Below are positions 31,813 to 39,248 of a stretch of DNA of 39,248 nucleotides, piece after piece. The translations under genes were made by a program, and so were the position numbers. This DNA is from Bifidobacterium mongoliense DSM 21395 (GTDB lineage Bacteria; Actinomycetota; Actinomycetes; Actinomycetales; Bifidobacteriaceae). Numbering within the stretch: position 1 is the first letter of the stretch; each line of letters begins with the position of its first letter. The notes beneath the pieces are model-generated. The model saw only the letters and a program-made list of their open reading frames with translations, was not told the DNA's origin and did no database searches. The stretch spans positions 1 to 39,248 of the forward strand of contig NZ_JGZE01000014.1 in assembly GCF_000741285.1 (NCBI RefSeq). The letters run 5' to 3'.

Positions 31813-32688
31813 ATGGTTTCGGCAAGTATAATTATTCCGACTTTAAATGCTGGGGGGACAATCGGACCTTTAATCGATCAGCTGAAGAAGCAAACGATAC
31901 AACTAGAAAAAATTCTCATTATTGATTCTAGCTCCGACGATGAAACCGTTGCTATTGCTCAGAAACATGGTGCTAGTACAATTGTCATTGATAGGAATAA
32001 TTTTGATCATGGTGGAACCAGAAATCAGGCATTCCTTGCTACGATTTCGGAGTTTGTGTTATTTATGACACAAGATGCTGTACCTGTTGACCAGAATTAT
32101 GTTGAAAATATTTTAGAAGTATTTAAAAACAGGAATGTAGCATTGGCCTCTGGTAGACAAATTGCGAAAAAAGACGCTCAACGTTATGAACAGCTTGTGA
32201 GAGAGTTTAACTATGGACCCAACTCTTTTGTTCGTACGAAAAATGATATTCCACAATTTGGAATCAAAACATTTTTCGCATCTGATGTATGTAGTGCATA
32301 CCGTCGTAGCGCTTATTTGAGTTGCGGTGGGTTCAGCTATCCGTGCAATACAAACGAGGATATGCTTATGGCAGCAAAATTCATTTTGTCAGGTTTTAGT
32401 GTCGCGTATGTGGCCAATGCGAAAGTTTTTCATTCCCATAATCTTTCCTTTTTTCAACAGTTTCGTAGAAATCGTGAAATTTCATTATTTCTTGTTCAGC
32501 ATGCCACTGAATTGGCAGGTGCATCCGAGTATGGTGAAGGTCGGCGGCTGGCAATTCACATTTTCAAAACCCTCATTAAAGAGCGAAGATTTACAGAAAT
32601 TTGTGGCTTTTTTGTTGATTGTATAGCTCGAATTCTAGGTAACTTTGCTGGTAAATTCTTGGCATCTGTCAGGTTGACTAGGAATTGA
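31813..32688 (+). CDS. Glycosyltransferase family 2, rhamnosyltransferase-like
   Basis: Adds a sugar to the growing polysaccharide unit at the inner membrane face. The 291-residue product opens with SASIIIPTLNAGGTIGPLIDQL and IDSSSDDETVAIA, the GT-A nucleotide-binding core. The metal-site region reads FMTQDAVPVD, as in RfbF-like rhamnosyltransferases, followed by the acceptor-side SDVCSAYRRSAYLSCGGF. The ATG at 31813 with GTGGAG upstream is favoured; the in-frame codon at 31690 overlaps the previous stop and has no site. Sequence is sharply AT-rich compared with everything before 31.69 kb, a sign of transfer. The donor sugar is not certain. Confidence 0.85.
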   Translation: MVSASIIIPTLNAGGTIGPLIDQLKKQTIQLEKILIIDSSSDDETVAIAQKHGASTIVIDRNNFDHGGTRNQAFLATISEFVLFMTQDAVPVDQNYVENILEVFKNRNVALASGRQIAKKDAQRYEQLVREFNYGPNSFVRTKNDIPQFGIKTFFASDVCSAYRRSAYLSCGGFSYPCNTNEDMLMAAKFILSGFSVAYVANAKVFHSHNLSFFQQFRRNREISLFLVQHATELAGASEYGEGRRLAIHIFKTLIKERRFTEICGFFVDCIARILGNFAGKFLASVRLTRN

Positions 32689-32754
32689 TTTTTGATTGTA
32701 TGGACATTTTTGGATTGTTATTTCTATTCCACAGAAATACTGAGAGGAAAGTTA

Positions 32755-33699
32755 ATGAGAAGAGACGCGACAATTGAAATTCTTATGGCTACATATAATG
32801 GATCGGAATATATTGGGGAGCAAATTGAGTCAATTATTCAACAGACATTTTGTGATTGGAATTTGCTCATTTCTGATGATGGTTCAGAAGACAACACTCT
32901 AAAAATCATTGAGGAGTATGTCAAGAAAGATGATCGCATTAAAATCGTATCTAGATACGGGAATTCTGGATCTCCAAAAGCAAATTTCATGGGCATGATT
33001 CATTTTGCAAGAGCTAATTATATTGCGTTCGCTGATCAAGATGACGTTTGGGAACCCAATAAGCTGGAACTTTTATTGAGAAAAATGAAACAAACAGAAA
33101 TTCATGTTACAAATGATATCCCATTATTAGTTTTTTCTGATCTAATGGTAGTTGACAGTACGCTTAAAGAAATTGATAAATCATATTTTAATTACATGAG
33201 AATCGACCCGTATCGTCTACGATTCAGCCAATTGTTAGTTCAGAATACGGTAACTGGGTGTTCGTGCTTGTTGAATAAGAGCTTATATACGTTGCCTGGA
33301 ATTTCAGAGGTAGACGTTAATAATATTGTAATGCATGATTGGTTGTTCGCGTTGTTGGCCGCGATATTTGGCAGGATAGAGTATATTAATATTCCTTTGA
33401 CTAATTATAGGCAACACGGTGACAATTCGGTTGGAGCGTTAAAATTTAATTTTTTAAGCTGGTGTCATCAAAATTCGGCTAATCGTCAGAGTATTGAAAA
33501 ATCAATTTTGCAAGCAAAAGAATTGTTGCGGGTATATGGACATTTTATGCCTCTTGATCGATTATATACACTTAAAACCTATGCACTCATATTGAATGAA
33601 AAAAGAATAAATCGCTCAATAATTGTATTAAAAAAAGGGTACTTGAAATCGAATTTGAGCCGTAAGCTTGGGCAATTGCTCTTTATTGCATTATTGTGA
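32755..33699 (+). CDS. Glycosyltransferase family 2
   Basis: Second sugar transferase of the island, 314 residues. The core IEILMATYNGSEYIGEQIESII, LISDDGSEDNTL and the DxD-type FADQDDVWEPNKL are canonical for GT2 enzymes that build surface polysaccharides, often rhamnosyltransferases. The C-terminal part has HDWLFALLAAIFG and NYRQHGDNSVG, also typical. The ATG at 32755 follows AGAGGA; an earlier start at 32692 adds unrelated residues. AT-rich like its neighbour, 66 bases downstream of it, and probably in the same transcript. Confidence 0.87.
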   Translation: MRRDATIEILMATYNGSEYIGEQIESIIQQTFCDWNLLISDDGSEDNTLKIIEEYVKKDDRIKIVSRYGNSGSPKANFMGMIHFARANYIAFADQDDVWEPNKLELLLRKMKQTEIHVTNDIPLLVFSDLMVVDSTLKEIDKSYFNYMRIDPYRLRFSQLLVQNTVTGCSCLLNKSLYTLPGISEVDVNNIVMHDWLFALLAAIFGRIEYINIPLTNYRQHGDNSVGALKFNFLSWCHQNSANRQSIEKSILQAKELLRVYGHFMPLDRLYTLKTYALILNEKRINRSIIVLKKGYLKSNLSRKLGQLLFIALL

Positions 33700-33721
33700 T
33701 TGATTATTTAAATTCTTAGCA

Positions 33722-34483
33722 TTATCGCAAGGTATATAGGAAAAACTTATAGGCGAGTTGGAGACAACGAAAGATTTTGGCAATAGGTGAGAAAGAATAA
33801 AAAATCTTTGAGTCGTGGCGGAAAATTCTCAGACGATTTAAAGATTGTGATTTGTTGTCTGAGATTTTAGAAAAATCTTGTTGTATAACTAGATTGCTCA
33901 TCAGTACAATTTTTCTACCTTCATGCTTCATGTCTCTGATAAATTTATGGTCTACCAAGTCAAGGAACATCTGCTCATTATACCTATATCCTGAAAAAAT
34001 TGATCTTCTAATGAGCATTCCGGAATTAATTGCGCTAAACTTCATGGATATTTTGTTTACGCTTTTAAATGGTTTAAAAGTATATCGACCCGCGTAGCAG
34101 GGGCTAATCAAGGTGCCGTCTTGTGAGTATACTAGCGGAACAAAAATATCTGCTTCAGAATGCTGGCACCAGTTGAGTGCTGTGGAGAAAAAGTGTTCGG
34201 GTAACAAGGTATCGTCATCTAAAAGGCATATGAGGTCGCTGTGGCTGATTGAGATTGCCTCATTGTATGCAACGGGTATTCCTTGATTGCCTCTCATGTC
34301 ACAATAGATAATTTTGGGGTTTTGGTCAGCGAATTTCTCGTTCTTAGTCTTAATGTTCATGTCGGTTGAGTTGTCACAAATGATTATTTTATTGCAAATT
34401 GATTCATCTAAGAGCGTTTGAATAGATCTTGTGCTGGAAATGAACGTGTTGTACACAACCAATATTATATCTAAAGATAGCAT
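33722..34483 (-). CDS. Glycosyltransferase family 2 on the opposite strand
   Basis: Third sugar transferase, 253 residues, convergent with the other two. The N terminus DIILVVYNTFISSTRSIQTLL, the ICDNSTD segment and the metal-binding LLDDDTLLPEHFF identify the GT-A fold; FLDLVDHKFIRDMKHEGRKI resembles the acceptor region of rhamnosyltransferase-like GT2 proteins. It is somewhat short. AAGGAAG stands about ten bases before the ATG at 34483. Its orientation matches the broken polymerase at 36919-38335, so it may belong with that gene in a leftward operon now split by an IS30 copy (inference). Confidence 0.82.
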   Translation of the reverse strand: MLSLDIILVVYNTFISSTRSIQTLLDESICNKIIICDNSTDMNIKTKNEKFADQNPKIIYCDMRGNQGIPVAYNEAISISHSDLICLLDDDTLLPEHFFSTALNWCQHSEADIFVPLVYSQDGTLISPCYAGRYTFKPFKSVNKISMKFSAINSGMLIRRSIFSGYRYNEQMFLDLVDHKFIRDMKHEGRKIVLMSNLVIQQDFSKISDNKSQSLNRLRIFRHDSKIFYSFSPIAKIFRCLQLAYKFFLYTLR

Positions 34484-35608
34484 TTTTTGATTTCTTCCTT
34501 GGCTATAGTAAAAGTCAATAAACTTTCAATATTGTATCATTTAGTATGGCCTAGCAGATAATTCTTGCCACGTCCTAAAGCAAAGACAAAACGAAGATGA
34601 ATACTTTGTACGATAATTCTTAAAGATGTATTACCGTATTTTTACTGGATAGCATTTTGCCACTTTGACTTAGATTTCGGTATGCAAATGCCTAATCACA
34701 TGCACCTAAGCGTCACTTTCAGAGGAGATGTCGCAAAAACTAAGAGGTTAGCGCCCCATTATGCAAGGCATCGCAGAGGCCTATTCTTGGCTAGCTGAGC
34801 GAACTAATTCAAACATTGATAACTTGTGGATTCTTGAAGATTGCGTTTCATGATGAGTAATACTAGGCGAAAGCATCATTGCGCCAGGACCTGCGTTCAT
34901 CTAGGATCTTAGAATGGCAAGGGGTTGTCTTGAAATCTGTGTGGCTGGTTTTGATCGCCGGTCTTGCTGATTGGTGGGTATGGGGCGGTGATTATGCTGA
35001 CCGCGACGATGGTCGTCATGACGGCCAAGGGGAAATAACCCAACCGGGAGCGTTCCGGACAGATGGGCGGGGCGTTGAGCTTTTGCATGGCCAAAGAGCG
35101 GGGGCTGGAGGTAGCCGGGACAGGCCACCTGTCAAGGCGGTAACCACAACGGTGCCGGGGCTGTGTCGGACGAGGCGATGAACGGGCATCCGGGAAGCGC
35201 GAAACACGAGAAAAGCCTGGAGTGTCCTGTCGCGAAGGCGCACCGCGCCACCACAAGCAAAACGGCGGTCGCGGTCGCGGGTAGTCCGGTAGACATTGGG
35301 GTCTCGGGACCGCGACGCCCCGTGCCGCTCCGGTCATCGTCAAAAGGCGGCGATCGCGGTGCCCCCACTGCGGCAAAAAATATGGGCATCCGGATCGAAA
35401 CCAGCGTCGGACTTGTCTGCGTCCGCTCCCCGCAGGTGGGGAACGGATGTCGCGTAGCGAGCATCAGGGAATCGTTTGCCCATCTCGACGTCCGATGTGC
35501 CGAGCCGGAAGCACTGGCAGGAACGGGCGGTCGTCGGTCGGCCGGCTCAAACGAGATTTGGGGGATAACGCCATTATGCGAAGCATGCCTTCCGGAACGA
35601 TCTGGGCT
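34484..35608. other. Gap without intact genes; AT-rich then abruptly GC-rich
   Basis: Positions 34484 to about 34880 are AT-rich and hold only tiny frames. From about 34880 the sequence is GC-rich like the decayed IS30 copy that follows, with no continuous coding frame. One frame near 35340-35440 reads RCPHCGKKYGH then NQRRTC, resembling the zinc-ribbon head of some transposases. This suggests a second, badly decayed insertion element, but I cannot name it. Confidence 0.4.
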
Positions 35609-36796
35609 GGTTCTAGTGGTCGTTGCGACGTCTGTCCTTCTGGGAGGTATGGATGTCGCAATACGAGTATCGGGGCGTGGTCCATGCGGACCGGCGTGCG
35701 ATGTGTCGCGCCGGACGCGTCCACTATGTCGAGCTGTTGAACCAGGGCATGAACTCCACCCAGGCCGCCCGCATGGTCGGGGTGTCCAAACGCACGGGGA
35801 AAACATGGCGCAACGGGCGAACCAGAAGCAGGAGCAGGAACGAACGGACACTGGTCGACTGGTATCGTCATGACATGGACCAGCCCAAGCCCATCAGCAC
35901 ACGCCATCCGAGTCAATCCGAACGCATCAGCATCGCCGACCGACTCCACGCAGGCGACTCGATACGCGCGATGGCCCTGCTGCCGCAACGCAGCACCTCA
36001 AGCATCAGCCGTGAGATCCGACGCGACAGGAACCCGCGCACCGGCCGCTACGAACCCTACCTCGCCCACCACCAGCCGGGACACGAGCGCCTGAAACGGC
36101 CCAAACCCGCAAGATCATGGCACACCCGCCCCTGTTCGCGTATATACGCGACGGGTTGCGCCGCCACCTGAGCCCCGAGCAGACCTGCGGCCGGCTCAAA
36201 CGCGGGCACGGGGATAATAGGAACATGCGAGCATGCCATGAAACCATCTACCAGGCCATCGACGTGCAAGCCAAGGGCACTTTGAAACTCGATCCGCAAC
36301 AGGCGCCGCGCTCGGGACGCACCGCACGCAAGCCCCAGGGAGACACCGATGCGCGCACGCCACGCTTCCGGGATCCCATGATCATGATCGGCGGTCGGCC
36401 CGCCGGCATCGAGGACCGGGCCATACCAGGACACTGGGAAGGCTACCTGATCGTTGGAAGCAGGAACAAAAGCGCCATCGGCACACTCGTGGAACGGGCC
36501 ACCCGGTTCACGGGTGTGCTCCACCTGCCCGACCGCCACGACGCCCAGAGCGTGCAGCAAACCCCGGCCAGCGAGAACACCAACGGGCTACTACGCCAAT
36601 ACTTCCCCAAAGGCGCCGGCCCGAGCATCCGCCTTGAGAGCCACCTGGACACCGTCGCCGGGGAACCCGACGACCGACCAAGAAACCCCCCTCGACTTCA
36701 TGAAACCCAGCGAAAAAATCATCGAACTCACCGACCAAACCTGATACCCTCAAACCACCAACAAGCCACCAACCGTTGCAAACACCACCAGAAACC
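35609..36796 (+). mobile_element. Decayed IS30-family insertion sequence
   Basis: The ends form imperfect inverted repeats: GGTTCTAGTGGTCGTTGCGAC at 35609-35629 corresponds to the complement of GTTGCAAACACCACCAGAAACC at 36775-36796. The interval contains the wrecked transposase gene. It interrupts AT-rich polysaccharide DNA, and its own base composition is GC-rich. Exact ends and target duplication were not resolved. Confidence 0.75.
35653..36744 (+). pseudogene. IS30-family transposase, multiply disrupted
   Basis: The N-terminal HTH part is intact: MNSTQAARMVGVSKRTGKTW, then ISIADRLHAGDSIRAMALLP and SSISREIRRDRNPRTGRYEPYLAH. At 36111 one base appears lost, since restoring an A gives PAKIMAHPPLFAYIRDGL across the frames. 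In the catalytic core the first Asp of the DDE triad is replaced by Tyr (GHWEGYLIVG; codon 36444-36446). About 55-60 residues including the second Asp are deleted between HLPDRHDAQ and SENTNGLLRQYFPKG, which keeps the final Glu. A second frameshift near 36690 separates the last segment, PLDFMKPSEKIIELTDQT. It cannot make a working transposase. The ATG at 35653 has GGGAGG before it. Confidence 0.88.
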
Positions 36797-36918
36797 GTTG
36801 AGCCAAGTCAAGTTTTTAGGATTCAATTGATATTACATCTTTAGATATATATTCAGGAATCCGAAAACAAATTCTTAAGGAATGCTATATATCATCTTAG
36901 AAATAAATATTCAAATGG
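36797..36918. other. AT-rich junction after IS30
   Basis: No gene is seen; the composition returns abruptly to AT-rich after the IS30 end. Confidence 0.3.
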
Positions 36919-38335
36919 TTAGTATATATCGTTATTATTGGTAGAAATGTCTACAAAATGGACTATGAAGTAAATGGATATGAGAAGAAGCACGTTTATC
37001 CGGTAGAATTCAGTTAGTGTACCGGAGCCGGTCACATATGTAGAAAAAATTTGAAAGATCCTAAACAAGATAACAAATGCTAAACTCCTCTGATGTATTG
37101 CATCATCAGAAAAAAGCTTTAAAAAAGTTACTAGGATGATTGCGTTAATTGCAATTGCAATGACTGTAATGATTATTCCATTATAAAAAAGACTCACTGC
37201 AAAAAAATTTGCGCTAAAACGGACCTTATGTGAAATATAATTTTCAACAATATCGGACTGACTGTACTTTTGCATGAGACCATAGACCCCGGAATCCGGG
37301 TTATATATATCTTTCTGAAGAAAAACTGAACGTAGCTCAGAATAATTTGAAGGAAATGGATTTCCCGAGACTCTTGTGTCGCTGGCTACAGCCCACCACA
37401 TATGGCCGGATAATAAAAATTGTCTTTCCAACAATGCCTGCCACGCCTGTCCTATGGTACTAAAATTACCTGAAAGGACCTGCCAAAATAAGTATGAAGT
37501 GACTGCTAATAAAACAATTGCACTTCCATAAATAAGCAGCTTCTTGTAAATATTTGCCGCAATTTTTTTTAAATGAAAAGAGTAAAAAAAATATAACCAA
37601 TAAGGTAAGCAATATGATATCGATGATCCCTGAAACTTTATATCCCAACAAAAAGCGAATGCACGCGAACAATAGCGCAATGCAGATGCAGGAAAGTTGA
37701 TGCTTGGACCGTACATTTGACTTTCCTGTGGATAACTCAGTTTGAGCATAGGTAAAGCCTAACCCGGCAGCTATCACTGTTAACAGATTGTTGATTTGCC
37801 CGGCGCCCGGAAGAGCAGAATATTCACTCCAATAATTAAAACGAGTGACCTGATTGCCAGATAGTAGAGGAATTCCCGAAACGCTCATATTAAATAACAG
37901 ATATCCGGAAAATATCAATCCTATAATTGGGAATATATATGCCGGCATTGTAAGGTTTTTTCTTCTATATATGACCTTCTGAGATACAACACCGTTAATA
38001 CGCGTATTCTCGAATGATTCGTAAACATCCATTCCTTTCCCAGAAAAAAAACCTATCAAAAAGAAGAATATTGAAAGAAGGAAGAAGAACTTTGGCCCAG
38101 CAAATGCATTCCAAGTCGTATAACCCAGCTCCGACACAAAAACGCTATGGTCAAGGATGGTGGCTGATATCCCGCACGAAATTAATCCCACGCACAACAT
38201 AAAGAATAATATTGAGAATATACCAATTTTCCGAATAATATACATTAGTGATATCGCACACAATACGCAGCTTGCCGTTAGTGCTACAGCATATATGAAC
38301 ACGAGGTTATTCCCCACTCTTGCAAATTCAAACAA
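36919..38335 (-). pseudogene. Wzy-like oligosaccharide repeat unit polymerase, frameshifted at an A8 tract
   Basis: Two overlapping leftward frames together give one membrane protein of about 470 residues. The first (from about 38335) has helices such as LFFMLCVGLISCGISATI and the loop SGIPLLSGNQVTRFNYWSEYSALPGAG, like O-antigen polymerases. It loses character after LLFSFKKN. The second frame continues with KKIAANIYKKLLIYGSAIVLL through to GTGSGTLTEFYRINVLL-type C-terminal helices. The switch falls at eight A residues on the coding strand (T8 at 37563-37570 on the plus strand); seven would restore the frame. This may be an inactive gene, a phase-variable switch, or rescued by slippage. The start is uncertain: TTG at 38335, or a GTG further in with GGGGA before it. 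Strongly AT-rich. Confidence 0.72.
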
Positions 38336-38763
38336 TAAACAAACAGAACATTGAAACTTAAAGTGACTATCCCATACAACTATACATGTTTGACCAGAAA
38401 AATGATCGTGTTTGGTTTAATGCTTTTCACAATCACTCTTAAGTTTCCATGAATCGGTTATTAATTGAATTCCGGTCCCCACGATTGCAATCATATAGAC
38501 CTTTCACCCAACGCGATCACTTCTATGTCTCGATTCATAATCGAGATGTGAATTGCACTCAAAAACTTGGATTATTGGAATACAAACTTGGGGGGACAGA
38601 ATCATTTCTCAACTTTCCTTTGATATTTGGTCGTTGGGTTGTATCCAATGTTCCTTTGCGCTTCAGTACACGCTGCAAGGGCCCCTCCCGTGCCCGAACT
38701 CTTCGAATAAGGTAAGAGCGCCACTCAAGCATTGCGAGAAATCGTCACACGTACATCGGAATT
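38336..38763. other. AT-rich intergenic region upstream of the polymerase
   Basis: No convincing gene; small frames here lack ribosome binding sites. GAAACTTAAAGTGA at 38353-38366 is an imperfect inverted copy of TCACTCTTAAGTTTC at 38433-38447. This is the expected place for the leftward polysaccharide promoter, which I cannot identify. Confidence 0.35.
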
Positions 38764-38817
38764 TGATGTGGACTGGGTTTTGTTCCTGATTTCCCCCAGA
38801 TAAGGAATGATGGAATT

Positions 38818-39117
38818 ATGAGTACGAGATATGCCAAGGAGTTCAGGGACCGGGCCGTCAGGCTGTTGGCCGAGTCCCGGGGGAATTACGCGTCGGAGAC
38901 GAAGGCGTTGCAGGGCGTGGCGAAGGATCCGGGTGTGGCGGCGGAATCATTGCGCCGCTGGCAGGCCAAGGCTGATACGGCAAGCACGGCGGGTCCCGAG
39001 GAGTCCGGCGAGCTCAGGCGGCTGCGTCGGGAGAATGCGCAGCTGCGTCGGGCGAACGAGATCCCGTCGAGCGCGTCGGCTTTTTTCGCCTCACGGCCCG
39101 ACCCGACACGACGTTGA
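38818..39117 (+). CDS. IS3-family transposase OrfA
   Basis: DNA-binding first part of the IS3 transposase, 99 residues. It has the HTH region RYAKEFRDRAVRLLAESRGNYASETKALQGVAKDPGVAAESLRRW, then a leucine-zipper-like ELRRLRRENAQLRRANEI. The end SASAFFASRPDPTRR is the conserved junction region. Normal length for OrfA. AAGGA lies 11 bases before the ATG at 38818. Six T residues in the 3' part are a plausible site for the frameshift that makes the OrfAB fusion. NEIPSS replaces the usual NEILKA-like sequence, a small deviation. Confidence 0.88.
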   Translation: MSTRYAKEFRDRAVRLLAESRGNYASETKALQGVAKDPGVAAESLRRWQAKADTASTAGPEESGELRRLRRENAQLRRANEIPSSASAFFASRPDPTRR

Positions 39118-39248
39118 TGGTCGAGTACATCGACACTCATCGCCACCGGTTCGGGGTCGGGCCGATCCGCACGGTCCCGCGGGCTGCGCTGGCTGGCGGG
39201 TTGCTCACCGCCAGAGCATACCGGCAGGTCAAAGCCCGTGCCGCCAGC
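39117..39248 (+). CDS. IS3-family transposase OrfB, partial
   Basis: Catalytic DDE part of the transposase; only the first 44 codons are inside the window. The ATG at 39117 overlaps the OrfA stop (TGATG). The visible sequence MVEYIDTHRHRFGVGPI followed by RAYRQVKARAAS matches the start of OrfB in bifidobacterial IS3 elements. The DDE residues lie beyond the edge, so intactness cannot be judged. Confidence 0.75.
   Translation, partial: MVEYIDTHRHRFGVGPIRTVPRAALAGGLLTARAYRQVKARAAS

Larger units (their letters stand above)
38764..39248 (+). mobile_element. IS3-family insertion sequence, 5' part, cut by the window edge
   Basis: GC-rich DNA carrying orfA and the start of orfB of an IS3 element. 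The left end is a guess: TGATGTGGACTGGG at 38764 starts with TG as IS3 ends do and lies about 50 bases before orfA. The right end is outside the window. Confidence 0.6.

Noticed and set aside
34879..35873. Several open frames in the GC-rich stretch before IS30
   Set aside because: No ribosome binding sites, no family-like sequence over any length; better seen as decayed insertion DNA.
38449..38789. Two overlapping short rightward frames in the AT-rich gap
   Set aside because: No start signals and no recognisable sequence; overlapping each other in different frames.

Overview
The window looks like a chromosomal segment of a Bifidobacterium or close relative. It is GC-rich with actinobacterial codon use, has a rplS-lepB-rnhB housekeeping block, an araB-araD-araA arabinose operon, a GH51 arabinofuranosidase with its own sugar ABC importer, LacI-family control, and IS30/IS3 elements of bifidobacterial type. 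This assignment rests on reading the proteins; no database search was possible.

Layout. (1) 75-3257, minus strand: a NitT/TauT-type ABC importer pair, a fused two-domain permease and an ATPase, with no substrate-binding protein in view. (2) 4202-6279: rplS, a strong terminator, then lepB and rnhB overlapping by 4 bases. (3) 6439-9052: a LacI regulator, a YiiX-like cysteine hydrolase and an ASCH protein. (4) 9053-10194: a non-coding stretch with an inverted-repeat element and degenerate repeats, ending in a promoter and a lac-like operator for araB. (5) 10195-14656: araB, araD, araA, closed by a bidirectional terminator. (6) 14843-16663, minus: an acyl-CoA ligase. (7) 16908-22990: GH51 arabinofuranosidase, lipoprotein binding protein and two permeases, with a convergent LacI regulator. 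Together, blocks 5 and 7 would import arabino-oligosaccharides, release L-arabinose inside the cell and convert it to D-xylulose 5-phosphate. (8) 23249-27160: one 1303-residue chain with two ABC-exporter halves, CydDC-like. (9) 27295-28831: a perfect Fur-type box ahead of a wrecked iron-type ABC/ECF locus in which two genes are fused by deletion. (10) 28980-30078: an antitoxin-like HTH protein and a PIN toxin broken by one base. (11) 30233-38335: a polysaccharide island with a Wzy-like polymerase, three family 2 glycosyltransferases, a decayed IS30 copy and a second Wzy-like polymerase interrupted at an A8 tract. From about 31.7 kb it is strikingly AT-rich, which suggests acquisition by transfer. 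(12) 38818-39248: the start of an IS3 element cut by the window edge.

The most unusual theme is short degenerate tandem repetition at gene ends. After rnhB, araB, araD and araA, the last codons including the stop codon are repeated, and at araD and araA the stop lands in all three frames. Related repeats form low-complexity N-terminal extensions (ABC ATPase, AraB, GH51) and a 12-base array in front of araD. A second theme is a readable regulatory logic: two different LacI operators with two LacI proteins whose recognition helices differ in a matching way.
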